Of a DNA stretch of 64,000 nucleotides, positions 14,353 through 22,535 are shown in pieces. The notes under the pieces are model-generated. The model was not told where the DNA came from. It saw nothing but the letters and a program-made list of their open reading frames with translations, and did not search any database. A program made the translations under genes and the position numbers. Positions within the stretch are counted from its first letter, which is position 1. Each line of letters begins with the position of its first letter. Source of the DNA: a virus; IMG/VR virus record IMGVR_UViG_3300030060_004050, positions 1 to 64,000 of that record. One strand, given 5' to 3'.

Positions 14353-14862
14353 ATGAAAGATTATAGAACATTTCTATCCGAACAAGTAGAACTTAATGAA
14401 AAGGCAAAAAATACATTGTCTACATTAGCAGGTTCTCTTGGTGGACAAGCAGACAAAGCAAACACCATTGCAAGCACCAGAGGAGTCACTGTTAAAATTG
14501 ATCCCTCTGATGTCTCTATGATAAAAGCAATATCAGATAGAACTGTTTATAACTTTGATGCTCTTTTGAGTGGGTTCGAAGCACTTTCTTCATACACAAT
14601 ACGTCCAGAGGAGAAGGCAAACTACAAAAGAACCCTGTCTCAACTAAGAGATGAAGATCCTAGAAAAGTAAAGATACTTCAAGAGTTAGAAAATATAATG
14701 GTTCTTCCTGCAAGTGCGGACAGAACATATAGAACACAGAGTGTTCTTGACACACTAAACAACATTGCAACTGAGATGGGACAGGGAAGTTTGTCCTATG
14801 ATCAGGTGCAACCACAAACATACATACCAGGCAGGTATATGAATTTCGGTAGGGGCAACTGA
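14353..14862 (+). CDS. internal head protein with a T4 IP-like leader
   Basis: This protein has 169 residues. The leader MKDYRTFLSE-Q is the closest in this set to the T4 internal-protein targeting peptide (MKTYQEFIAE type), and a second LNE lies at 14-16. The body is helical and basic, without enzyme motifs. The stop overlaps the next start (TGATG). The most likely role is a head core or internal protein cut by gp21 and packaged with DNA. Confidence 0.65.
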   Translation: MKDYRTFLSEQVELNEKAKNTLSTLAGSLGGQADKANTIASTRGVTVKIDPSDVSMIKAISDRTVYNFDALLSGFEALSSYTIRPEEKANYKRTLSQLRDEDPRKVKILQELENIMVLPASADRTYRTQSVLDTLNNIATEMGQGSLSYDQVQPQTYIPGRYMNFGRGN

Positions 14863-16502
14863 TGAAACTTAGTAAAAGAGATTTTAAATCGTTTAATAAG
14901 GAGGAGCAAGAACTTCTCTCAATGGTTGCTACTATGACAACTGGTGGATCCCCGGTTGTGGAACCTAAAAATTTACATCTCATGACAAAACAAGGGATGA
15001 AAGAAACCCTTGACATGATGAAAAAGGAACAGAAAAATATGTCATCAAAGGGTAAAAAGTTAGTGCAGTCAATTCTCAAAAAAGCCAAACCTCTAGCAGA
15101 GCAGGTTCAGTTTAGTCAGTACGGTAGGAAACGTCCTGACGAAGAAGAGATTCGTAAGATCGCACAGATGACACTGAACAATGCAAAGAGAAACATGGAG
15201 AAACTGGCTCCTGAAATGAAGGGTATGATGAAACCCGGAGCCGTTCGTCCACTTGAGACTGGTCAGCCTGGTGCTGTAAGTGCTGATCTTGGGTTTGATG
15301 ATCTTGCAGGGATGGTAAGAAAACCATCTCTACCTCCACCACCATCTACTGGATCACCAGTGATGCCTGGTATGGAACAGAAACCACCTATGCCTCCAGC
15401 ACCAACAATGGACGATCAACCCGCACTTCCACCTAAACCCAGACAAGCACCCCCACCTCCCGGTGGTATGCCTGGAATGCCTCCAATGCCTGGTATGGGT
15501 GGTCCTCAACCTTCTGAAACCGAAGGACCAAGAGCAATGGAACCTGCAAAGGACTTTGCTCAGAGGATGGGAATCAAAGATGTCGAAAGACACCATCTTC
15601 GTCCAGAAGAGGACGATGCTCCTGTAGACATGGCTCCAGAAACCGCAGATGCTCCCGGACCAGGAATGCCCCCTGCTGGTATGATGGCTCCACAAGCAGG
15701 TCCACAACAAGGACAACCAGTTCCTCCACAACTAGCACAAGATCCTGCTGCACCCAAGGAGATGCCTCGACAACTTCCTCCCGGAACAACCGAAGCATCA
15801 CAAGAGTTTATTGACAAGTATGCAGGTCAAATCAAGTCTTTCCTAAAGAACATTGCAAGGGAAGAAGAGGAAAAGTTTGCTAGGGCCAGAGATCTCACTG
15901 CTATGCCAAAAGCACCTATGAAAGAACAAGCAGTCAACGCAGTCGGTAGTGGTATGTCTCCTGTTGTCGGTGGAGAGGGTGAGATCAAAGGACGAGACAA
16001 GATGCTTGGTGGTAAGACTGCTGGAATGCGTCGGCGCAAAATGATGGAAAATCATACATATAGAACAAACCTTCAAGGAGAAGATGACATGAATCTAAAC
16101 GAACAACTACAACAAGCATATGAAGCCGGAAAACAGTCTGCTTTGAATGAGCAGATGTCAGGCGGTGGCGTAGGTCCTATCTTTACACCCGGACAAAGAC
16201 CAACTAGTCCTTCCCTCCAACCCAACTACGTTCCTCCCGCAGCAAATCCAAACTATAACCCAGGCCAACCCGGACATGTTCCCGGTGCAAAACCAAGAAA
16301 GCCTGGGACGGGTGGATTCCGGATTCCCGCTAGATTTGATAAGAATGGTGATGGAAAGATTGATGCTAAAGAAAGAAGAGCATATATTGAATATATGAGG
16401 CAAATGTACAAAAGATATCTTGAATATAGGCGAACCACCAATGACAATCCTCCGATGCCTTTCAATCAATATTTCAACCAACAAGGATCAAGTCAACTAT
16501 AA
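14862..16502 (+). CDS. Met/Pro-rich head-type protein with a gp23-like segment, fused to a second leader protein
   Basis: This protein has 546 residues. Residues 1-120 are helical and basic. About 145-260 is collagen-like Met/Pro/Gly sequence, followed by further low-complexity sequence. Residues 355-379 match gp23 residues 49-73 at 20 of 25 positions, centred on GMSPVVG-x-EGEIKG and placed just after an MKE-Q site. From residue 410 a second complete leader protein begins (MNLNEQLQQAYEAG, see 16089-16502). The 13 residues between appear to be a translated promoter and ribosome site. It is probably a head core protein made by an in-frame gene fusion. Confidence 0.65.
   Translation: MKLSKRDFKSFNKEEQELLSMVATMTTGGSPVVEPKNLHLMTKQGMKETLDMMKKEQKNMSSKGKKLVQSILKKAKPLAEQVQFSQYGRKRPDEEEIRKIAQMTLNNAKRNMEKLAPEMKGMMKPGAVRPLETGQPGAVSADLGFDDLAGMVRKPSLPPPPSTGSPVMPGMEQKPPMPPAPTMDDQPALPPKPRQAPPPPGGMPGMPPMPGMGGPQPSETEGPRAMEPAKDFAQRMGIKDVERHHLRPEEDDAPVDMAPETADAPGPGMPPAGMMAPQAGPQQGQPVPPQLAQDPAAPKEMPRQLPPGTTEASQEFIDKYAGQIKSFLKNIAREEEEKFARARDLTAMPKAPMKEQAVNAVGSGMSPVVGGEGEIKGRDKMLGGKTAGMRRRKMMENHTYRTNLQGEDDMNLNEQLQQAYEAGKQSALNEQMSGGGVGPIFTPGQRPTSPSLQPNYVPPAANPNYNPGQPGHVPGAKPRKPGTGGFRIPARFDKNGDGKIDAKERRAYIEYMRQMYKRYLEYRRTTNDNPPMPFNQYFNQQGSSQL
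16053..16061 (+). promoter_or_regulatory. late-promoter-like box inside a coding frame
   Basis: CATACATAT is identical to the boxes before gp13 (50059) and gp19 (56808). It is followed by AAGGAGAAG, then ATG at 16089, all within the open frame of 14862-16502. Confidence 0.5.
16089..16126 (+). repeat. 38-bp direct repeat, copy 2
   Basis: Identical to 9035-9072; see that entry. Here it lies inside a longer open frame. Confidence 0.85.
16089..16502 (+). CDS. nested gene with the MNLNEQ leader and an EF-hand-like loop
   Basis: This is a 137-residue protein in the same frame as the C-terminus of 14862-16502, with its own promoter-like box and AAGGAG ribosome site. LNE-Q occurs at residues 3-6 and 19-22, then Pro/Gly/Asn-rich sequence, then DKNGDGKIDAKE, an EF-hand-type calcium loop, and a Tyr/Arg-rich helix. 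Its first 38 bases duplicate those of 9035-9367. It may be made both separately and as the tail of the longer product. Confidence 0.55.
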   Translation: MNLNEQLQQAYEAGKQSALNEQMSGGGVGPIFTPGQRPTSPSLQPNYVPPAANPNYNPGQPGHVPGAKPRKPGTGGFRIPARFDKNGDGKIDAKERRAYIEYMRQMYKRYLEYRRTTNDNPPMPFNQYFNQQGSSQL

Positions 16503-16517
16503 TTTTATAAAAAATAA

Positions 16518-16545
16518 TTGACTTTTGATAATTTTGTTGTATACT
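16518..16545 (+). promoter_or_regulatory. sigma70-like promoter
   Basis: TTGACT, 16 bp, TATACT, ending 18 nt before the ATG at 16564. It is the same spacing class as the gp33 and gp32 promoters, so it is likely early or middle. Confidence 0.75.
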
Positions 16546-16563
16546 TTATGAAACAGGTGATAT

Positions 16564-17241
16564 ATGGACTTGAAGAAATTTAAACATGTTGTCCTTGAAG
16601 AGGCGTTCAAGGATCTAAACACAGTAAATCAGAACGGACAGCGTTTCTACTCCACACCGGAGGGACACTATCCGTCTGTCACCACCGTAACTGGCTGGGA
16701 GAAGCGAAAGTTTTTCGCTAAATGGAGAGCAGAGAATCCCAAGGAATCTAGGCGAGTCCTTGATCGAGGGAACAAACTACACAGTCTCATCGAAGAGTAT
16801 ATCGACAACTGCTTCGACGACAAGACTCTTGGTGGATTGAATCCGTTCATTCTAGATCTCTTTATCAATCTGAAACCAGAGTTAGACAAGATTGACAACG
16901 TGTACGCACAAGAGGTTCCGTTATGGTCTTCCACACTAGAACTAGCAGGGCGAGTAGATTGTGTTGCTGAGTATGATGGTAAATTATCCATTATCGACTT
17001 CAAGGGTTCTACCAAGAAGAAGAGAAAAGAGGATATCCTCAACTACTTCATGCAAGCAACTGCATATTCTATTATGTGGCAAGAGATGACAGGAAAGAAG
17101 ATTGATAATATTGTAATCTTGATTGCAACAGAGACTGGTGAAACCCAAGTCTTCCAAGACAATCCTTTACGATATGTAAAAGCACTTCTCAACTGCATTC
17201 GAAACTACCAAGAAGAAATACTAGTCAATAACGAGATCTAG
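16564..17241 (+). CDS. PD-(D/E)XK exonuclease, RecB/Cas4/MGME1-like
   Basis: This protein has 225 residues. Motifs in order are PSVTTV near the N-terminus, then RG-x-LH at about 75-80, then GRVDCVAEYDGKLSIIDFKGS (about 138-158). In this last segment the Asp of GRVD and the D-x-K of IDFK form the nuclease core, and QATAYSIMW is the trailing helix. This layout matches phage and mitochondrial single-strand exonucleases. It probably acts in DNA replication or recombination. The gene has a sigma70-like promoter and is convergent with 17225-18199, overlapping it by 17 bp. Confidence 0.85.
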   Translation: MDLKKFKHVVLEEAFKDLNTVNQNGQRFYSTPEGHYPSVTTVTGWEKRKFFAKWRAENPKESRRVLDRGNKLHSLIEEYIDNCFDDKTLGGLNPFILDLFINLKPELDKIDNVYAQEVPLWSSTLELAGRVDCVAEYDGKLSIIDFKGSTKKKRKEDILNYFMQATAYSIMWQEMTGKKIDNIVILIATETGETQVFQDNPLRYVKALLNCIRNYQEEILVNNEI

Positions 17242-18199
17242 TCTTTCGTCCAGATCTGGTGCTGATTGCATATTTGTTGCCTAGGTAGTGGTGAAGTCTG
17301 GTTAGATTTTTCTCTGACAGTTTGCTGTCATAAATTAAAATCTCTGCGATGTCACCATCATACTTGTCTTTGTATGTTGTGCTACCTCTGCCAGCGACGG
17401 GCACAGATCCCATATGAAGTTTTGCAAGGTCTCCGAGGGCTAAACCCGTGGCGTTTCCAAGTTCAAAAGATGAGTCAGAAGCACTCTTGTGTCCGTCTTG
17501 AAAAAGGAACATTTCTGTTTCTGATTGATCATATACTGCGGTAAAAATATGTGCTTCGTTATCTGATATTGCATTTGCCGCTGTAACGAGATCACCGTTG
17601 GTGGACTTTCCACATATTGAAAACTTAGAGGAATTCTTGATACCCATCCAAAATACATTACGTTCGTTCGAAGCGATAAGGGATCCGATGTTGGTGCTGG
17701 AATAAAGTCCAAAAATTCTTTGACCGTTATCTGATACATCATGAGGTCTACAAACAATCATCACGGTAAAGTCGCTTCCGAAGTCCTCATCGAACAAACC
17801 ACCTGCTTCGTAATCAGAACTCGTTCTTAAATACTCACTGGTTCCATCAAAGGTAATTGCTGGTTTGGAGTTAATCGCACTTGCGGTGTATGTTGGTTGT
17901 TCAGATGAAGTAGAGGAGTGTGCAAAACTTCCTGTGTTTCCCTCGTTTGAAACTGTGTGACTGGAGGTGATGTTGTCTCCATTTGACGGTCCACTAATCT
18001 GATCTGCTCTGAACCAGAAGTAACAACCTGAAATGTCAAGCGGATCGAACCCTGCTGGTCCTCCACCGACATCAATTGTAGAAACTTTTAATGCTGCTTT
18101 CCGTTTACGCAGAACACCTCTAGACGCAGTAGGTTCTGGTCTTCTGTTTGATTTTTGTCTTGCTGGTTTCTTGTTCTTTGTAAACTTTTCGCTTAACAT
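17225..18199 (-). CDS. LamG/concanavalin-A-like lectin domain protein
   Basis: This protein has 324 residues. A basic N-terminus (about 40 residues, Lys/Arg/Pro) precedes a jellyroll: GCYFWFRADQI, then AINSKPAITFDGTSEYL, a DFTVMIVCR strand, and the closing pattern GDIAEILIYDSKLS with LHHYLGNKY. This is the LamG-like domain found in phage tail and surface proteins that bind glycans. It probably sits on the virion or host surface. It lies 1 bp after the upstream minus-strand gene, so the two form an operon. Confidence 0.75.
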   Translation of the reverse strand: MLSEKFTKNKKPARQKSNRRPEPTASRGVLRKRKAALKVSTIDVGGGPAGFDPLDISGCYFWFRADQISGPSNGDNITSSHTVSNEGNTGSFAHSSTSSEQPTYTASAINSKPAITFDGTSEYLRTSSDYEAGGLFDEDFGSDFTVMIVCRPHDVSDNGQRIFGLYSSTNIGSLIASNERNVFWMGIKNSSKFSICGKSTNGDLVTAANAISDNEAHIFTAVYDQSETEMFLFQDGHKSASDSSFELGNATGLALGDLAKLHMGSVPVAGRGSTTYKDKYDGDIAEILIYDSKLSEKNLTRLHHYLGNKYAISTRSGRKTRSRY

Positions 18200-18200
18200 A

Positions 18201-19292
18201 TCAGTTTGCGTAGTAGCAGTAATTCATTCCCGCATCTACCGTTCCCCGTACATAAATTTTGTTTAGGTTATCCACTTCGACAAAGACTTCTTCTGCATCG
18301 TCGAGATCCCATCCACCAGTCATTGCTGATGTTGATCCAGCAGCAGTGTCATATGAAACGGTAAGTGTACCGGATCCATGCACATTCTTGACACGAACAC
18401 CCGATTTAAGTGCAACGGATGAGGTTCTGATTTGAATACCAGCAGATCCACCATAAGCACCACCTGTGCCAGCAGTACTAGATCCGATGACGTTTGGATT
18501 ATCGACTGCTACCGAACCGATTCCAATGGTAACTCCACCAGCAATTGCGGCAATAGAGTTTGCGAAAGTAAATCCTGTTAGTTCGGCAGAGGTTCCAATG
18601 GTAACTCCACCAGCAACCCCACGAAGATCTGCTGAGAGTCCGCTTACACGATGAACACCGTCCGCACCAGTCCCACCTACCTTGAGTTGACCGAGATAAC
18701 TTGCGATTGCTCTTAATTTAGCAGAAATGGTTCCGATGAATGCACCAGTTGTTCCTCTTGCCTTTGCAGCAGTTGCGTTGGTAGAGAATGTCGAACCAGT
18801 GTCAGTTGTCGCACCAACGTGAGGAATTGCTCCACCAACCGTGGAACCTGCAACCGGAACGTATGCGCCGTTAGTAGTTCCTGCCACTGCAATAAACGAA
18901 CCAGTTGCAGAACCTGCGTTTACATTAGAGATGTCTACTTGTGCTGCTGATCCACCTTGGTTAACAAGGTTGACATCTACGGCTCTGCTAGAGGATCCGC
19001 TGATTGCAGATGTGCTTACTGCGGCACCAGCAGAGGATCTAAGTTGAACTGGAAGTGGTCTAGCACCACCAGTTGTTCCAGTTGTAGTAGATACTTCCTC
19101 GTCTGCCCAATAAAACTCTCCAGTTGAACCCCAAGCAATCTTTACTACCTGACAATCAAGGTCTCCGGTGTATCCGGAAACTCCTGTCGTAATACCAGAT
19201 TGAGTTTGTCCCACTGCTTCGGTAAGAACATAAGAACCTGTGGTTCCCACAACCGCCGAAAGTTGAACTGATCCTTTTTTAGATGCTGCCAT
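18201..19292 (-). CDS. Gly/Ala/Thr-rich virion surface protein
   Basis: This protein has 363 residues, strongly biased to Gly, Ala, Ser, Thr and Val with repeated GGVTIG-type units, which suggests a beta-sheet structural protein. The C-terminus (GTLTVSYDTAAGSTSAM, then EVFVEVDNLNKIYV) resembles phage decoration or neck-fibre proteins. There is no catalytic motif. It is the first gene of a two-gene minus operon with the lectin protein and has a late-promoter-like box at 19330-19338. The specific role is unknown. Confidence 0.6.
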   Translation of the reverse strand: MAASKKGSVQLSAVVGTTGSYVLTEAVGQTQSGITTGVSGYTGDLDCQVVKIAWGSTGEFYWADEEVSTTTGTTGGARPLPVQLRSSAGAAVSTSAISGSSSRAVDVNLVNQGGSAAQVDISNVNAGSATGSFIAVAGTTNGAYVPVAGSTVGGAIPHVGATTDTGSTFSTNATAAKARGTTGAFIGTISAKLRAIASYLGQLKVGGTGADGVHRVSGLSADLRGVAGGVTIGTSAELTGFTFANSIAAIAGGVTIGIGSVAVDNPNVIGSSTAGTGGAYGGSAGIQIRTSSVALKSGVRVKNVHGSGTLTVSYDTAAGSTSAMTGGWDLDDAEEVFVEVDNLNKIYVRGTVDAGMNYCYYAN

Positions 19293-19329
19293 TTATTTTT
19301 CTCCTGATGATCAAAATCTTGATTACTTT

Positions 19330-19338
19330 ATATGTATA
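19330..19338 (-). promoter_or_regulatory. late-promoter-like box
   Basis: TATACATAT on the minus strand, 37 bp before the ATG at 19292. It is adjacent to the divergent gp33 promoter. Confidence 0.55.
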
Positions 19339-19343
19339 AGCAG

Positions 19344-19371
19344 TTGACATTTTGCTCATGTGTTGTATAAT
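19344..19371 (+). promoter_or_regulatory. consensus sigma70-like promoter for gp33
   Basis: TTGACA, 16 bp, TATAAT: both hexamers are perfect. The ATG follows 25 nt later with AAAGGAG between. Confidence 0.9.
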
Positions 19372-19396
19372 TTCCTATATAGAAAGGAGATTCAAT

Positions 19397-19609
19397 ATGA
19401 GTGTAACTGAGTTTGATTTTTGCCAGTTGGTTGAGCAGGAAGCAAAGATATGCGATTCTTACATTAGAGCCGTTATTAATTCTTGCGAATCATTTGACAT
19501 AGACTTTTCCGCCGGAGCAAGACTTCTGTCGAAACCTCTGATTGAGAAGATTCAGCAAGAAGGCGAGGATTCTGATCTCCTCCCAAAAATTACAAAATTA
19601 CCAGTATAA
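19397..19609 (+). CDS. 33: gp33-like late transcription co-activator
   Basis: This is a 70-residue protein that aligns with the core of T4 gp33 (112 residues): acidic helix QLVEQE, hydrophobic residues at the same spacing, LLSKPLIEKIQQEGEDSDLL corresponding to the gp33 IIEKIQSEAIDENLL segment. T4 gp33 links RNA polymerase with the sliding clamp at late promoters. The ATG at 19397 has AAAGGAG. An in-frame ATG at 19352 lies inside the promoter and is rejected. Position next to gp32 matches T4. Confidence 0.75.
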   Translation: MSVTEFDFCQLVEQEAKICDSYIRAVINSCESFDIDFSAGARLLSKPLIEKIQQEGEDSDLLPKITKLPV

Positions 19610-19612
19610 TAC

Positions 19613-19640
19613 TTGACAACAGTCATAAATACTGTATACT
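19613..19640 (+). promoter_or_regulatory. sigma70-like promoter for gp32
   Basis: TTGACA, 16 bp, TATACT, with a leader of about 40 nt before the ATG at 19689. Confidence 0.85.
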
Positions 19641-19688
19641 TAACATACTTTCATACATCGTACACAACAAGAAAACAAAGGAGTACAT

Positions 19689-20573
19689 ATGTCGTTCAAA
19701 GATCTAAAAAGCAATTCCCGTTCTAGTTTCGAAAAGTTGACTGGTGAACTAAACAAGTTGACCAGCAAGAGTGAGTCCTACAAGGATGATCGTCTTTGGA
19801 AACCAGAAACTGACAAGGCAGGTAACGGATATGCGGTTATCCGATTCCTCCCTGCACCACAAAACGAGGAACTACCGTGGGTTCGAGTGTTCAATCATGG
19901 GTTCAAGGGACCTGGTGGTTGGTACATCGAGAACTCTCTCACCACACTGGGACAGAAGGATCCTGTGTCGGAAATGAACAGTCAACTGTGGAACAGTGGT
20001 GTTGATTCTGACAAGGAGATCGCAAGACAGCGTAAGCGTCGTCTAAGTTACTTCGCAAACATCTACGTTGTTTCTGATCCCAAGAATCCCGAGAACGAAG
20101 GAAAGGTTTTCCTTTACAAGTTCGGTAAGAAGATCTTTGATAAGATCATGGACAAGATGCAACCTGAGTTTGAAGATGACGAAGCAGTCAACCCATTTGA
20201 CATGTGGACTGGTGCAAACTTCCGACTCAAGATTCGTAAGGTTGCAGGATTCACCAACTACGACAAGAGTGAATTTGAGTCCGCCTCTGCTCTCCTTGAT
20301 GGTGATGATGAGAAGTTGGAAACCCTCTGGAAGAGTCAGTACTCTCTTCAGGAATTCCTTTCACCTTCTAACTTCAAGTCATACGATGAACTGAAGGAGA
20401 AACTCGACTCCGTGCTAAAGGGTGATGTTCGTCACATGGAGACTGCTGAAAATTCAAACATTCAGCAGGAAGAGCCCAAAACAACTTCAGAAGACACTAG
20501 CAATGCAAGTGATGATTCTTTTGAAAATGAAGATGCATTGTCTTACTTCGAGAAGTTGGCAAACGAAGGTTAA
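19689..20573 (+). CDS. 32: gp32 single-stranded DNA binding protein
   Basis: This protein has 294 residues (T4: 301). A basic N-terminal cooperativity region is followed by the OB-fold core (GYAVIRFLPAP, WYIENSLTTLG, RLSYFANIYVVSDP, then NPFDMWTGANFRLKIRKVAGF), and an acidic C-terminal tail. At 91-97 the sequence DPVSEMN stands where T4-type proteins have zinc-binding Cys, and the protein has no Cys at all, so it cannot hold the T4 zinc site. Marine T4-like gp32 proteins as recalled share this. It coats single-stranded DNA in replication and recombination. Confidence 0.95.
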   Translation: MSFKDLKSNSRSSFEKLTGELNKLTSKSESYKDDRLWKPETDKAGNGYAVIRFLPAPQNEELPWVRVFNHGFKGPGGWYIENSLTTLGQKDPVSEMNSQLWNSGVDSDKEIARQRKRRLSYFANIYVVSDPKNPENEGKVFLYKFGKKIFDKIMDKMQPEFEDDEAVNPFDMWTGANFRLKIRKVAGFTNYDKSEFESASALLDGDDEKLETLWKSQYSLQEFLSPSNFKSYDELKEKLDSVLKGDVRHMETAENSNIQQEEPKTTSEDTSNASDDSFENEDALSYFEKLANEG

Positions 20574-20594
20574 GTCGAAACCTTTCGTTAGCAG

Positions 20595-20624
20595 AAACCC
20601 CCCTCTTCGGAGGGGGGTTTTTTT
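20595..20624. terminator. bidirectional UUCG terminator
   Basis: AAACCCCCCTC, loop TTCG, GAGGGGGGTTT then more T. It serves gp32 (plus) and, with the A-run on the other side, the converging gp29 gene. Confidence 0.9.
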
Positions 20625-22530
20625 ATCCTCTTCTATAATCGTTGTTTGCTGCGGCGAGTAGATCCATCCGATCATGATCACCGAATCCCTCTTCATGATC
20701 ACCTGCTGCAATATAGTTCGTGGTGTTTGTTTGTGAAATGCTAGGCGCATTTACACTATACAACCCAACGTCACGGACTCCGGTTCCAGAGGACAATGCG
20801 AGTTGATTATCAAACACACCAGAGGCATTTCTATCCAGAGTTACCATTCCTGTTACGCTTCTTTGTGTGGGCAACATGGAGATGGGTTTCATACCATCTG
20901 GTCCTAATAATTTTGATTTATCGAATAGTGTTGCTTCAGGAACTAGTGGTATTACATCTATACCACCCTCCATCAGTCCTTGCTCTATTAGTCGTTGGTT
21001 TCTTCTTCTTTGTCCCGCTTCGAATCTGCCACTGGTGATTGGGGTTACTTCTCCTGAGTCTGGATCTCTCTGTAGTCCTTCGAAACCAAATCCTGACATT
21101 GCTTTGTTTATAGTTGCATTGTTTATCATCCAAGGAGTTGTTCCCGTTGGGAACTGACCGGTATCAATAAATCCTGTATTGAATACTAGATTACCGTCTG
21201 GGTTGAAATATTGTAACATGGATAAAGTGCCTTTTAGTGTTGAGGTGGCGATAGGATCAAATAAAGCATTTAACTCTGTCCTAGCATTTTTAAGTTCCAT
21301 CATCGCGGCACCAAATGTATTTTTAGAATCAAATCTTATGATACTAAGTGCCTCTTCTAATGAACGAGGTGAAAGCAGTTGTGCGATTCTCCCTCTATCT
21401 TTAAGTAGAGTTTCTGCTGCTTCAAGGTGCTGAACCCCCTCGCCATCTTCCCCCTTTTCAAATGCTTTGTGTGCTGACTTTATCTGTTCAAAGACGAGTG
21501 CTTCATTTTCTCTCAACAAACCCCGAGCCAATTCCTGACCACTGGTCTCACCCGGCCGGGTTGGTTTACTTGGATCAAGTAGAACCATTCCAGTTCCGGG
21601 AATTACATTACCAAATACATCTCTTTGCACACCCACCGCCTGAGATCGTACAATCCCGTCATCATCTTTTTGCATTGATGGGATGTTTAAAAGAACTTCG
21701 TTTGCTCTAATTTCATCATTTGCTTCTTCGATCATTGCATTACCAATTTGATAGATGGCTTCAGTAATACCAAAACTCACCAAACCACCGAAGAATCTAC
21801 CCATCGAAATTGCTCTTGCTGTTCTAGACAAACCAGTGACAGCACTTGCAGTTCTTCCTGCTCTTGCTGTTTGTGCTGCTCTTTGGGCCTGTATGGCAGC
21901 AAAACCTATTCTACCAGTTTGTGCTACCTTTGTGGTTGCAAAGAATCCCTTTACAAATTGTCCCACTCTTGATTTTGCAAGTGCTTTTAAAGGTCCGGGG
22001 AGAATCATGGTTCCAAGTAAACCAAGATCCATCATGTCCAGTCCACCACCTGCACCCGCAGCACCTGCTGCTCCTGCTGCTCCCGCACGACCTGCTGCAC
22101 CCATACCACCTATAGCAACAATGGATGGATTTCCAACCAGACGATCAGTGTTGGATCTAATTGCTCTAAGATGATCTACTACCTCATCTTCTTTTGCAAC
22201 AACCTCTGATTCCCTTACATCAGCCTCTCTTGTTTCCTCTGCTCTTTCAGATGGAGTGGGTGTAGACTCGGGAGATTCAGGTCTTCTTTTCTTCTTTTCT
22301 CTTTCTAGTTGATCCTCTGCTCTCTTCAGATCACTTTCGGCTCTTCTTCTTTGTGCCTCTGTTACGCTTGCAGGAACATTAGACAGGAATCCACCAACCC
22401 TTGAACCAAGAATGGTAGTAAACAACGAAGCACCACGCTGTCCCGGATCTCCACCGGGAACAAGGTTTGATGCAATCCTTGATTTCGCATCCGCGATTCT
22501 CTTTTCTAGTTGTTCGATTCTATCCGACAC
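20623..22530 (-). CDS. 29: gp29-like tape measure / baseplate hub protein
   Basis: This protein has 635 residues (T4 gp29: 590). The N-terminus is a coiled coil (IEQLEKRIADAKSRI and a later RAESDLKRAEDQLEREKKK). A Pro/Glu linker follows, then an Ala/Gly-rich section (about 150-280) with hydrophobic helices, typical of tape measures. A mixed C-terminal domain ends the protein. It starts with GTG at 22530, with AGAGG 8 nt upstream. It lies 5 bp after the end of the frameshift chaperone extension, the standard place for a tape measure gene. Length determination of the tail is inferred from the family. Confidence 0.7.
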   Translation of the reverse strand: MSDRIEQLEKRIADAKSRIASNLVPGGDPGQRGASLFTTILGSRVGGFLSNVPASVTEAQRRRAESDLKRAEDQLEREKKKRRPESPESTPTPSERAEETREADVRESEVVAKEDEVVDHLRAIRSNTDRLVGNPSIVAIGGMGAAGRAGAAGAAGAAGAGGGLDMMDLGLLGTMILPGPLKALAKSRVGQFVKGFFATTKVAQTGRIGFAAIQAQRAAQTARAGRTASAVTGLSRTARAISMGRFFGGLVSFGITEAIYQIGNAMIEEANDEIRANEVLLNIPSMQKDDDGIVRSQAVGVQRDVFGNVIPGTGMVLLDPSKPTRPGETSGQELARGLLRENEALVFEQIKSAHKAFEKGEDGEGVQHLEAAETLLKDRGRIAQLLSPRSLEEALSIIRFDSKNTFGAAMMELKNARTELNALFDPIATSTLKGTLSMLQYFNPDGNLVFNTGFIDTGQFPTGTTPWMINNATINKAMSGFGFEGLQRDPDSGEVTPITSGRFEAGQRRRNQRLIEQGLMEGGIDVIPLVPEATLFDKSKLLGPDGMKPISMLPTQRSVTGMVTLDRNASGVFDNQLALSSGTGVRDVGLYSVNAPSISQTNTTNYIAAGDHEEGFGDHDRMDLLAAANNDYRRG

Positions 22531-22535
22531 TTAAT

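Noticed and set aside
19689-20573. gp32 without zinc ligands as a novelty
   Set aside because: DPVSEMN in place of the Cys motif is, as I recall, common among marine T4-like phages.
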